Shown in pieces: positions 43,056-51,641 of a DNA stretch of 64,000 nt. This stretch comes from Virgisporangium aliadipatigenens (GTDB taxonomy: Bacteria; Actinomycetota; Actinomycetes; Mycobacteriales; Micromonosporaceae). A model generated the notes under the pieces. It was not told where the DNA came from and searched no databases. It saw nothing but the letters and a program-made list of their open reading frames with translations. The stretch is taken from positions 206,445-270,444 of the forward strand of contig NZ_BOPF01000015.1 in the NCBI RefSeq assembly GCF_016863615.1, written 5' to 3'. A program made the position numbers and the translations under genes. Every line of letters starts with the position of its first letter. The stretch's first letter is position 1.

Positions 43056-44006
43056 ATGATCAGAACCCGGAATTTGCGGCGCGACTTCGCGGTGAAGGGA
43101 GGCCCACCCGTCGAGGCGGTCCGCGGCGTCGACCTCGACGTGGGGCGCGGCGAGCTGGTGGCGTTCCTCGGGCCCAACGGCGCCGGTAAGTCCACCACCC
43201 TGCGGATGCTCACCACGTTGCTGCCGCCGAGCGCCGGCAGCGCGGAGGTCGCCGGCCACGACGTGACGGCCGACCCCGCCGGTGTGCGGCGGCGGATCGG
43301 CTACATCGGCCAGGGCAACAGCGCCGGCCACCACCAACGCGTCCGCGACGAACTGGTCACCCAGGGCCGCTGCCACGGACTGTCCACAGTGGAGGCCCGC
43401 CGGCGCACCGACGAACTGGTGGCCGACTTTGACCTCTCGTCGTTCGCGGACCGGGGCGTCGGTACCCTTTCGGGCGGCCAGCGGCGCCGGCTCGACGTCG
43501 CCATGGGCCTCGTCCACCGCCCCGAACTGCTCTTCCTCGACGAGCCGTCCAGCGGACTCGACCCGCACCACCGGGCCAACCTGTGGGAGCACATCGTGCG
43601 CCAGCGCGAGCGCGACGGCACCACGATCTTCATGACCACGCACTATCTCGACGAGGCCGACACCATGGCCGAACGCGTCATCGTCATCGACCACGGGCGG
43701 GTCATCGCGGACGACACCGCGCCGGTGCTGAAGGCTCGGCTGGCGGGCGACCGCATCACACTGACCTTCGCCGACCCGCTGGACGCGAAGCGGGCTGCCT
43801 CGCTGTCGGCCTCGCCGCCGGGTCCGGCCGTCGACGGCAGCACGGTCGAATACCGCGTGCCGGACGGTCCGGCGCGGCTGCCGGCCCTGCTGCGTGAACT
43901 GTGCGACGCCGGCATCGACGTGGTCACCGCCGCGGTCTCCCGGCCCACGCTGGACGACGTGTTCCTCGCCCTGACCGGCCGCAGTCTCCGGGAGGAGTCC
44001 CGATGA
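43056..44006 (+). CDS. ABC transporter ATP-binding protein (DrrA-like)
   Basis: A 316-residue ATPase of the daunorubicin-resistance DrrA type: Walker A G-P-N-G-A-G-K-S-T-T, Q-loop near G-Q-G-N-S, signature L-S-G-G-Q-R-R-R-L, Walker B L-L-F-L-D-E-P-S-S-G-L-D-P and switch His in T-T-H-Y-L-D-E-A. The C-terminal DUF4162-like extension (about 225-316) is typical of exporters. ATG 43056 has AGGAG 7 bases upstream; the frame from 43017 is rejected because it would start inside the promoter. It pairs with the overlapping permease. Confidence 0.93.
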   Translation: MIRTRNLRRDFAVKGGPPVEAVRGVDLDVGRGELVAFLGPNGAGKSTTLRMLTTLLPPSAGSAEVAGHDVTADPAGVRRRIGYIGQGNSAGHHQRVRDELVTQGRCHGLSTVEARRRTDELVADFDLSSFADRGVGTLSGGQRRRLDVAMGLVHRPELLFLDEPSSGLDPHHRANLWEHIVRQRERDGTTIFMTTHYLDEADTMAERVIVIDHGRVIADDTAPVLKARLAGDRITLTFADPLDAKRAASLSASPPGPAVDGSTVEYRVPDGPARLPALLRELCDAGIDVVTAAVSRPTLDDVFLALTGRSLREESR

Positions 44007-44746
44007 AGCTCGTCACCGACACCGGCATCGTCTTCACCCGCGAACTGCGGCCGGTCCTGCGGGAGCCGTTCTCGCTGGCGATCGCGCTGGCGCAGCCGGT
44101 GGTGTTCCTCGGACTCTTCGGGCCGCTGGTGTACGGCTCCACCGGGGAGTCGCTGCAGTGGTTCGTGCCGGGCGTGCTCGTGATGCTCGGGATGTTCGGC
44201 ACGTCGGCCACGGGAGCCAACCTGCTGTTCGAACTCCAGACCGGCGCCCACGAACGGATGCTCGTCACCCCGCTCGCCCGGCCGGCGCTGCTGCTCGGGC
44301 GGGCCCTCAAGGAACTGTTCCCGCTCCTCGTGCAGGCGGTGCTGATCGTGCTGCTGACCGTCCCGTTCGGGTTCCGGCCCTCGCCGGTGGGCGCACCGGT
44401 GGCGCTGCTGATCCTGGGGGTGTTCGGGGTCGGGCTCGGTGCGCTGTCGTACGCGCTGGCGCTGGCCGTGCGCAAGCAGGAGTGGATGTTCTGGGTGGTG
44501 CAGCAGTCGTTGCTGTACCCGTTGATGATCACGGCGGGGATGATGCTGCCGCTGTCGACCGCGCCGGGTTGGCTCCGCGCGATCTCCCACGCGAACCCGC
44601 TGACCTACGTCGTGGAAGCGGAACGCGCACTCTTCGCGGGCGACCTCGCCCTACGCCCCCTGCTCACCGGCGGGGCCGCCGCCGCGCTCACCGCGCTGAT
44701 CGGCCTGACGCTGGGCATCCGCGCGATGCGGAACAGCGCCACCTGA
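44003..44746 (+). CDS. ABC-2 type permease (DrrB-like)
   Basis: A 247-residue ABC-2 permease with about six membrane segments. A typical motif is G-A-N-L-L-F-E-L-Q-T-G followed by E-R-M-L-V-T-P, and the C-terminal P-L-T-Y-V-V-E-A-E-R matches the DrrB NPLTY signature. ATG 44003 overlaps the ATPase stop (ATGA). Together they export a hydrophobic compound, perhaps an antibiotic; the substrate is unknown. Confidence 0.92.
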   Translation: MKLVTDTGIVFTRELRPVLREPFSLAIALAQPVVFLGLFGPLVYGSTGESLQWFVPGVLVMLGMFGTSATGANLLFELQTGAHERMLVTPLARPALLLGRALKELFPLLVQAVLIVLLTVPFGFRPSPVGAPVALLILGVFGVGLGALSYALALAVRKQEWMFWVVQQSLLYPLMITAGMMLPLSTAPGWLRAISHANPLTYVVEAERALFAGDLALRPLLTGGAAAALTALIGLTLGIRAMRNSAT

Positions 44747-44756
44747 GCGCCTGCGT

Positions 44757-44827
44757 CGATCTTGCAGTTGTGGCGCCCGGCGTGCCAGGTTTCAGCCGGT
44801 AATGTCCGCGCCACAACTGCAAGATCG
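44757..44827. repeat. Perfect 20-bp inverted repeat between convergent genes
   Basis: Arms 44757-44776 and 44808-44827 are exact reverse complements around a 31-base loop. It follows the ABC permease and precedes the end of the convergent GH15 gene by 6 bp. It could be a bidirectional terminator or a REP-type intergenic palindrome of the genome. Confidence 0.8.
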
Positions 44828-44833
44828 GCGGGG

Positions 44834-46939
44834 TCAGGGGGCGTAGCGCGATGCCACCTCGGCGGGGCGTTCGGCCACGGTGCCGGCGGCCACGTTCGCG
44901 GCGAGGCGGATGTACTGGGCGTGGGTCCACGCCAGGGGAGTGGCGCTGGTGGTGTTGGTGCCCGGCGGGAAGCCCGGGGGTTGGGTGTCCCAGACCTGTT
45001 CGGCCATCATCAGGCCGGCGCCGGCAGTGGCGGCCATCGTGCGCAGCTGCCCCCGGGCACCGGCCCGGTCGCCGGCCAGCAGCTGGTACTCGCCGCGTTC
45101 GCCGTTGAACAGCGGCCAGCCCCGGCCGCGGGTGGCGCGGGAGTCGGCGGGGAAGTCGAAGTTCCAGGGGCCGCCGGTGAGCGTCTCGCCGTAGCCGTCG
45201 TACGTGAACCGGTGCCAGAACCGGCCGATCGGCGTGTCGTAGGAGAGTTGGGCGTCGACCACGGACAGGGTGTTCGCGATGATCGGGTCGCCCGCGCGCT
45301 TCGCGCCGAGGCGCACCAGTTCGAGGAAGCTGGGGTCGACGACGGCACGCTGGTCCACACCGGACGGCCCGCTGTCGCCGATGGCGTACGTGGTGCCGGC
45401 GTCGGGGTTGCCGTCCTTGGTCAGCCGCAGGTAGTACGGCTTCGGGTCGTACGGGCCGGTGCGGGTCACCGTCCAGGACTCCACGCGCCGCTGCCAGTCG
45501 TCCGCCGTGGCCAGGTAGCGGGCCGACGCGGCGGGGTCGCCGTTCTGCCGCGCGATGCGGGCGGCGACGACGAGGCCGGCGATCTCGGCCGCGATGGTGG
45601 CCGGGGAGTAACCGCTCTGGTTCTCCCAGCGCTCCTGCGGGCTGTTCGGGGCGCCCGGGTAGCTGACCAGGAAGTCGGCGGCCCGCCGCACGTGGTCCCA
45701 GGTGGCGGCGTCGGTGCGGCCGAGCTGCCCGGCGAGCACGATCGGCAGCGCGACCTCGTCCAGTTGCAGGCTGGTCCAGACGGGTTCGCCGCGCACGTCG
45801 GTGTTCTGCGGGAACGAGCCGTCGGGCTTTTGCTGCCGTTCGAACAGGAAATCCAACGCGCGCAGGGCGCCGTCGCGGTCGCCGGCCGCGATGAGCGCGG
45901 TCGCGATCTGGTAGAGGTCGCGCGACCAGACCAGGTAGTAGGGGCCGGAGGGCTGCTCGGTGCCCCACACCCACGGCATGCTCGGCGAGGCCACGAACGC
46001 GCCGCGGTTCGCCTTGTCCTCACTGGCCGCGAGGACCATCGCCGAGACGGTGTAGAGGTCGCGCTCGCGGGGCGTCGTCAGGGACGCCGGTGTCCGGTGC
46101 AGCCGCCCGACGTAGCGGTGCCAGCTCCGCGCGTACTCCGCGTTCACCCGGTCGAACCCGGTGCGCAGCGACGCCTCCGGGTCGGTGTCGAAGCCGAGCG
46201 CGAGCGTCGCCTTTCCGTGCGACAGCCGCACCTCCGCGGTCTGCACGACGTTCCCCGGGTCGGCGGCGCGGGCGTAGCGGGTGTCGAGCCGGCCGTCGGC
46301 ACGCAGGTCGGTCCAGCCGTCGCTGGTGCCCGCGTAGCCCGACGAGGTGGCGCCGAACGAGGGGCGGGCCGCCAGGTACGAGGCGCCCGTGCCGTCCCGG
46401 GCGACCAGGGCACCGTCCACTGTGGAGCCGGTGTCGTCGTTGCCGTTGTCGTTCAGCGACGGGTCGTAGAGCGCGTAGAGCCGTTGCCCCGCACGGGAAC
46501 TGAACTCCACCCGCGCCATGAGCACCGGCCGGCGCGGGTCGGTCACGTAGGTGACGGCGAGGCGCCAGGTGCCGTCACGAGAGACGTTCACCTGACGGAA
46601 GGAGAGGCTGCGCGGATCCGGAACGGACGTCTCGACCGTGCTCGCCTCGGACACCCTGACGGCGCTCCCACCGGAGGCGACGACGAACTCCAACCGGCGC
46701 GCGGCCGGCGTGTCGAGGTCGGGGTAGAACAGCTCGCCGGCCCCGCCCGCGCGCTGCACCGTGAACCAGATCCGGCTGGTGTCACCCCCGTACGCGGTCC
46801 CGAAGCCGCCCTTGTCGGCCGGCTGCGTCTGCTGGGTGGCGCCCGGTGCGCCGGGGGCGGTCGGCGGCGCGGCGGCCGCCGGAGCGGCGACGGCGACGGC
46901 GGTGATCGGGACGAGGAGCAGGGCGAGGGTGGCGCGCAT
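44834..46939 (-). CDS. Secreted GH15 glucoamylase / glucodextranase-like
   Basis: A 701-residue secreted enzyme: signal peptide (about 1-24, ending A-A-P-A-A-A-A), an N-terminal glucodextranase-type beta domain (about 45-290) and a GH15 (alpha/alpha)6 barrel (about 300-690). Family features include W-S-R-D-L-Y-Q, F-P-Q-N-T-D-V-R-G-E-P and a late G-L-M-M-A-E-Q-V-W-D with the catalytic Glu region. It should release glucose from alpha-glucans or dextran-like oligomers. ATG 46939 has AAGGAG at 5 bases; the GTG frame from 46960 is less likely. It is divergent from GH87 across a 169-bp shared promoter region. Confidence 0.88.
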   Translation of the reverse strand: MRATLALLLVPITAVAVAAPAAAAPPTAPGAPGATQQTQPADKGGFGTAYGGDTSRIWFTVQRAGGAGELFYPDLDTPAARRLEFVVASGGSAVRVSEASTVETSVPDPRSLSFRQVNVSRDGTWRLAVTYVTDPRRPVLMARVEFSSRAGQRLYALYDPSLNDNGNDDTGSTVDGALVARDGTGASYLAARPSFGATSSGYAGTSDGWTDLRADGRLDTRYARAADPGNVVQTAEVRLSHGKATLALGFDTDPEASLRTGFDRVNAEYARSWHRYVGRLHRTPASLTTPRERDLYTVSAMVLAASEDKANRGAFVASPSMPWVWGTEQPSGPYYLVWSRDLYQIATALIAAGDRDGALRALDFLFERQQKPDGSFPQNTDVRGEPVWTSLQLDEVALPIVLAGQLGRTDAATWDHVRRAADFLVSYPGAPNSPQERWENQSGYSPATIAAEIAGLVVAARIARQNGDPAASARYLATADDWQRRVESWTVTRTGPYDPKPYYLRLTKDGNPDAGTTYAIGDSGPSGVDQRAVVDPSFLELVRLGAKRAGDPIIANTLSVVDAQLSYDTPIGRFWHRFTYDGYGETLTGGPWNFDFPADSRATRGRGWPLFNGERGEYQLLAGDRAGARGQLRTMAATAGAGLMMAEQVWDTQPPGFPPGTNTTSATPLAWTHAQYIRLAANVAAGTVAERPAEVASRYAP

Positions 46940-47020
46940 GGCGACTCCTTCCATCGACACATGCCGAGGTACCCGGGCCCGCCCTTTCCAACCCGGCCGG
47001 TTGACGCCGGCTCAGTGCAT

Positions 47021-47068
47021 CTGCAATGTTGAATGCCCTTCATGAAAGAAGTCGTCACAACGCTGCAA
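47021..47068. promoter_or_regulatory. Two TTGCAG-type boxes in the GH15/GH87 divergent promoter region
   Basis: CTGCAA occurs at 47021-47026 and 47063-47068, i.e. TTGCAG on the minus strand. TTGCAG-type repeats are known binding elements of MalR-like repressors at Streptomyces alpha-amylase promoters. A TTCATGAA palindrome lies between them (47039-47046). A TTGACG at 47001-47006 could be a -35 for the GH87 gene. Confidence 0.4.
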
Positions 47069-47108
47069 AAAGTGCTCTGACCCCCGCAACTTCCCGCCAG
47101 GAGTGGGC

Positions 47109-50100
47109 ATGAATCACCCCCGAACCCTCCGCGCCGGACTGGTGGCCGTCCTCGTCGCCACCGGCCTCTCGATCACCCCCAGCGCCGCCGCCGCGGCCGA
47201 CGTCAACCACGCCGCGGGCCGTCCGACCACGGCCTCCGGCGCGCACGGCCAGTACCCCGCGTCCAACGTCACCGACGGCAACCAGGCCACCTACTGGGAG
47301 AGCGCGTCGGGCGCGTTCCCGCAGTACGTGCAGGTCGACCTCGGCGGCGCCGTCACGATCAACCGGGCCGTCCTCAAGCTCCCCGCGGGCTGGGGCGCCC
47401 GCACCGAGACGCTCGCCGTGCAGGGCAGCACGAACGGCACCGACTTCGGCACCCTGTCCGCCTCCTCGGGGCGGCTGTTCGACCCGGGCAGCGGCAACAC
47501 GGTGACGATCGCGCTCACCGAGTCGAACGTCCGGTACGTGCGCGTGACGATCACCGGCAACACGGGATGGCCCGCCGGCCAGCTCTCCGAACTGGAGCTG
47601 TGGGGCCCCGGCGGCACCGACCCCGGAGACCCGGGCGGCACGGACCTGGCGGCGGGCAAGCCCCTGGAGGCCTCCTCCGCCACGCAGAACTACGTCGCCG
47701 CCAACGCCAATGACGGCAACATCGGCACGTACTGGGAGGCCGCCGGCCACCCGTCGACGCTCACGGCGCGGCTCGGCGCGAACGCCGACGTGACCGCCGT
47801 CGTCATCAGGCTCAACCCGGATCCGGTCTGGCAGGCGCGCACCCAGTCGATCGAGGTGCTCGGGCGGGCCCAGGGCGCGACCGGGTTCAGCACGCTGAAG
47901 GCGCGGGCGGACTACTCGTTCAGCCCGTCGGGCAACGCCAACACCGTCACCGTCGCGCTGAGCGGCCGGGTGGCGGACGTGCAGCTGAAGTTCCACGCGA
48001 ACAGCGGTGCGCCGGGCGGGCAGGTGGCCGAACTGAGGGTCACCGGCACCTGGGCGCCGAATCCGGATCTTGTCGTCACCGGGCTGTCCTGGACGCCGAG
48101 CGCGCCGGACGAGACGAGCGCCATCGCGTTCAGCGCCACCGTTCGCAACGCGGGCACCGCCGCCTCCGGGGCCACCGCGCTCGACGTCACCCTGAACGGC
48201 GCCGTCGCGGGCACCGCCCAGGTCGGCGGCCTCGCCGCGGGAGCATCGGCGACCGTGACGGTCGGCGGCGTTCGCAAGGCGCAGGGCACCTACACCGCCG
48301 CCGCGCTCGTCGACCCGGCCGGCACGGTCGCCGAGACGAACGAGGGCAACAACACCCACACCGCGCCGCAGCCGCTCACGGTCGGCCAGTCACCCGGGCC
48401 GGACCTGCAGGTCGTCGGCATCACGTCCAGCCCGGCGAACCCGGCCGTGGGCGCGCCCGTGACGTTCACCGTGGCGGTCAACAACCGGGGCACGACGGCG
48501 GCCGGGGCCTCGACGACCCGGGTGAGCGTCGGCGGCACCACGCTGAACGGCAGCACCGGCACGGTCGCGGCCGGCGCGACGGTCGACGTGGCGATCGGCG
48601 GCTCCTGGACGGCCACCAGCGGCGGCGCCACCGTGACGGCCACGGCCGACGCGACGAACGCGGTCGCCGAGACCAACGAGACCAACAACCAGCAGACGAA
48701 GTCCGTCGTGGTCGGTCGCGGCGCGGCCGTCCCGTACGAGGAGCACGAGGCGGAGGCCGCCCGCCACAACGGAACGCTCGTGACGGCCGACGCGCAGCGC
48801 ACCTACGCACACACCAACTTCGGCACCGAGTCCTCCGGCCGGGCGTCGGTGAAGCTCGACCGGACCGGGCAGTTCGTGGAGTTCACCTCCACCGCGCAGG
48901 CGAACTCCATCGTGGTGCGCAACGCCATCCCGGACGCGGCGGCGGGCGGCGGCATCGAGGCGACCATCAGCCTGTACGTGAACGACGTGTACGTGCGCAA
49001 GCTGACGCTCAGCTCGAAGTTCAGCTGGATGTACGGCACCACGGACCTCACCGACGCGCTGAGCAACACGCCGTCCCCGGACGCGCGGCGGCTCTTCGAC
49101 GAGACGAGCGCCCTGCTGGCGAAGAGCTACCCGCCGGGCACCCGCTTCCGGCTCCAGCGCGACGCGGGCGACACCGCGGCGTACTACTACATCGACCTCG
49201 TCGACCTCGAACAGGTGGCGCCGGCGGCGTCGAAGCCGACCGAGTGCACGTCGATCGAGCAGTACGGCGCCCGGCCGAACGACGGGCTCGACGACACCGA
49301 CGCCATCCAGCGCGCGGTCACCGACGACGAGAACGGCGTCATCGCCTGCGTCTGGATCCCCGCCGGCGAGTGGCGCCAGGAGCAGAAGATCCTCTCACCG
49401 GACCCGAACCGCGGCACCTACAACCAGAAGGGTGTGCGCAACGCGGTCATCAAGGGCGCCGGCATGTGGCACACCAGGCTGTACACGACGACCGAGCCGC
49501 AGAACGTCACCGGCAACATCAACCATCCGCACGAGGGCAACGTCGGCTTCGACATCGACGACAACGTGCAGCTCTCCGACCTCGCCATCTTCGGCATGAC
49601 CACGAACCGCGCCAACCGCGGCCACGGCCTCAACGGCCGGTTCGGGAAGAACACGAAGGTGAGCAACGTCTGGATCGAACACGTCAACGTGGGCGCCTGG
49701 GTCGGCCGCGACTACACCGACACGCCGGCCTACTGGAACCCGGGCGACGGCGTGGAGTTCTCCGGGATGCGCATCCGGGACACGTTCGCCGACGGCATCA
49801 ACCTCTCCAACGGCACGCGCAACTCGAAGGTGTTCAACTCCGCGCTGCGCACCACCGGCGACGACGCGCTGGCCGTCTGGTCCAGCAAGTACGTGCGCGA
49901 CCAGTCGGTGGACGTCGGGCACGACAACCGGTTCACCAACAACACGATCCAGCTTCCGTGGCGCGCCAACGGGATCGCCATCTACGGCGGCTACGGCAAC
50001 ACCGCCGAGAACAACATCGTCGCCGACACGATGAACTACCCCGGCATCATGCTGGCGACCGACCACAGCCCGATCCCGTTCAGCGGCACCACGACCCTGG

Positions 50101-50441
50101 CGAACAACGGGCTGTACCGCACCGGCGGGCGCTTCTGGCAGGACGTGCAGCTGTTCGGCGCCATCACGCTGTACGCGCCGGAGTCCGAGATCAAGGGCGT
50201 CGTCATCCGCGACTCCGAGATCGTGGACTCCACGTACGACGGCATCCAGTTCAAGTCCGCCGGCAACGCCTATCCGGGTGTGCGGATCAGCGACGTGCGC
50301 ATCGCGGGGTGCCTCAACGGCGCCGGCGTCCTCGCGCAGGGCAGCGCGCGCGGCGACGCCACGCTGACGAACGTGAGCATCTCCGGATGCGCGGTGGGCG
50401 ACGTGGTCCGCGAGCCGGGTTCCCAGTTCATCTTCCGGTAG
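47109..50441 (+). CDS. Secreted GH87 alpha-1,3-glucanase (mycodextranase type) with CBM and CARDB modules
   Basis: An 1110-residue secreted multidomain enzyme. Order: signal peptide (about 1-33), two F5/8-type C (CBM32-like) domains (about 33-165 and 178-315), two CARDB domains (about 318-420 and 428-535), a CBM6/35-like region (about 540-695), then a GH87 right-handed beta-helix (about 700-1110). Candidate catalytic aspartates are D880 (N-P-G-D-G-V-E) and D918/D919 (T-G-D-D-A-L-A-V-W), matching the GH87 triad pattern. ATG 47109 has AGGAG at 5 bases. It would cut fungal or bacterial alpha-1,3-glucan; the divergent GH15 enzyme could finish the oligomers. Confidence 0.88.
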   Translation: MNHPRTLRAGLVAVLVATGLSITPSAAAAADVNHAAGRPTTASGAHGQYPASNVTDGNQATYWESASGAFPQYVQVDLGGAVTINRAVLKLPAGWGARTETLAVQGSTNGTDFGTLSASSGRLFDPGSGNTVTIALTESNVRYVRVTITGNTGWPAGQLSELELWGPGGTDPGDPGGTDLAAGKPLEASSATQNYVAANANDGNIGTYWEAAGHPSTLTARLGANADVTAVVIRLNPDPVWQARTQSIEVLGRAQGATGFSTLKARADYSFSPSGNANTVTVALSGRVADVQLKFHANSGAPGGQVAELRVTGTWAPNPDLVVTGLSWTPSAPDETSAIAFSATVRNAGTAASGATALDVTLNGAVAGTAQVGGLAAGASATVTVGGVRKAQGTYTAAALVDPAGTVAETNEGNNTHTAPQPLTVGQSPGPDLQVVGITSSPANPAVGAPVTFTVAVNNRGTTAAGASTTRVSVGGTTLNGSTGTVAAGATVDVAIGGSWTATSGGATVTATADATNAVAETNETNNQQTKSVVVGRGAAVPYEEHEAEAARHNGTLVTADAQRTYAHTNFGTESSGRASVKLDRTGQFVEFTSTAQANSIVVRNAIPDAAAGGGIEATISLYVNDVYVRKLTLSSKFSWMYGTTDLTDALSNTPSPDARRLFDETSALLAKSYPPGTRFRLQRDAGDTAAYYYIDLVDLEQVAPAASKPTECTSIEQYGARPNDGLDDTDAIQRAVTDDENGVIACVWIPAGEWRQEQKILSPDPNRGTYNQKGVRNAVIKGAGMWHTRLYTTTEPQNVTGNINHPHEGNVGFDIDDNVQLSDLAIFGMTTNRANRGHGLNGRFGKNTKVSNVWIEHVNVGAWVGRDYTDTPAYWNPGDGVEFSGMRIRDTFADGINLSNGTRNSKVFNSALRTTGDDALAVWSSKYVRDQSVDVGHDNRFTNNTIQLPWRANGIAIYGGYGNTAENNIVADTMNYPGIMLATDHSPIPFSGTTTLANNGLYRTGGRFWQDVQLFGAITLYAPESEIKGVVIRDSEIVDSTYDGIQFKSAGNAYPGVRISDVRIAGCLNGAGVLAQGSARGDATLTNVSISGCAVGDVVREPGSQFIFR

Positions 50442-50460
50442 CGAACACAGGTACCGCCGG

Positions 50461-50853
50461 TCACGCCAGTTCGTGGCCGGCGGTGCTGTCCACTGTGGAC
50501 GGGATCGCCCCCTCGTGGCGGTCGCCCGTCGTGACCGTGCCCGTCGGCTCGAACATGAGGATCGCGCCACCCGGCGAGGACGGCTTGTGCTCGGTGCCCT
50601 TCGGCACCACGAACACGTCGCCCTGGCGCAGCGACACGGTGCGTTCGGTGCCGTCCGCGTCCCGGATCGCGATGTCGAACCGCCCGTCGAGGGCGAGGAA
50701 GAACTCGTCGGTGTCGTCGTGGACGTGCCACACGTGCTCACCCCGGGTGTGCGCGATACGGACGTCGTAGTCGTTGACCCGCGCCACGATCCGCGGACTG
50801 TAGATCTGGTCGAACGTCTTGAGCGCGTCGTGGACATTCACCGGCTGCTGCAT
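50461..50853 (-). CDS. Cupin-domain protein
   Basis: A 130-residue single cupin with the metal-binding motif H-V-W-H-V-H-D-D-T-D-E-F-F and a second motif P-K-G-T-E-H-K-P. The size and sequence fit small cupins related to dioxygenases or sugar isomerases; function unknown. The ATG at 50853 has GGAGG only one base upstream, so initiation may be coupled to the preceding gene, with which it overlaps by 16 bp. The 3' end carries a perfect palindrome copy (50488-50500). Confidence 0.85.
   Translation of the reverse strand: MQQPVNVHDALKTFDQIYSPRIVARVNDYDVRIAHTRGEHVWHVHDDTDEFFLALDGRFDIAIRDADGTERTVSLRQGDVFVVPKGTEHKPSSPGGAILMFEPTGTVTTGDRHEGAIPSTVDSTAGHELA
50488..50500. repeat. GTCCACWGTGGAC palindrome, copy 5
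   Basis: Perfect copy near the 3' end of the cupin gene, giving Ser-Thr-Val-Asp with codon ACA. Confidence 0.7.
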
Positions 50854-51500
50854 GCCTCCAGCGTGCCGGATCCCACTGGTGAATTCTTGTACGTTCCGGG
50901 GATCTCCCACGCCCTGGCCAGCCGCGACGGGTACACGTTGGCGCCGCCGCCGAAGAACTCGCAGAACTTCATGATGAGCGGGTCCCAGGCGAGCTGGTCC
51001 ACGTGCGACGTTCCCGGGACGAGCAGCGACTCCTCGACGTGTGCGCGCACCACCCGCACGTGGAACGCCGTCGCGCCGTCGCCGAACGGGTGCGCCCGCT
51101 CCACCACGCACTCCAGCTGGATCGGGCACTCCGCGACCCGTGGCGCGTCGACGACCTCGCCCGCCTGCTCCGTCAACCCGCCGGCCGCGAACTTGTCCGC
51201 GACGTGCCGGTAGCCCATGTTCGCCTTGTACGCCGGCACGTCGGGACGGCCGGTCGTCATGGCGAGCCGGTCGACCGCGTCCACCAGCGTCGACGGGGCG
51301 AGGTTGAGCACACACGCGCGTTCGCGCCGGAGGTTGGCGGTGGTGCGGGAGGCGTTGCCCATCCCGAGCATGGCGCTGTCGTCGAGCCACCACGCGGACG
51401 ACATCGGCGCCAGGTTGGGCGTTCCGTCGGGATTGCGGGACCCGATGAGCACCACCGGGGTGCCGAAGTACAGGACCTTCAGGTCGACGTGGGTGTGCAT
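50838..51500 (-). CDS. Flavin reductase-like (flavoredoxin-type) protein
   Basis: A 220-residue protein of the flavin reductase-like FMN-binding split-barrel family: P-V-V-L-I-G-S-R-N-P-D-G-T-P-N-L-A-P-M-S-S-A-W-W near the start and R-A-C-V-L-N-L-A-P. It probably binds FMN and reduces it or uses it on a small substrate. The start is ATG 51500; its end overlaps the cupin start, so the two are co-translated. The partner oxygenase, if any, is not seen. Confidence 0.82.
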   Translation of the reverse strand: MHTHVDLKVLYFGTPVVLIGSRNPDGTPNLAPMSSAWWLDDSAMLGMGNASRTTANLRRERACVLNLAPSTLVDAVDRLAMTTGRPDVPAYKANMGYRHVADKFAAGGLTEQAGEVVDAPRVAECPIQLECVVERAHPFGDGATAFHVRVVRAHVEESLLVPGTSHVDQLAWDPLIMKFCEFFGGGANVYPSRLARAWEIPGTYKNSPVGSGTLEACSSR

Positions 51501-51641
51501 GCCGTCGAGCCTGCCGCCCGGCGGCCCGAACGTCCGGCGGGATTCGGACCTCGCGTTGCGGGTGCGGCGCCGGTCGACCGGTGGGAGCGGCGGTGCGCAA
51601 CGGACGGCCCCGCTCCACTTGTGTGGCGCGCCGGGCTGCCG

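Noticed and set aside
38520..44746. Search for a RiPP precursor peptide near the YcaO gene
   Set aside because: No short frame with ribosome site, leader-like part and Cys/Ser/Thr-rich core was seen in the gaps at 38451-38519, 39768-39895, 42425-42438 or 44747-44833.
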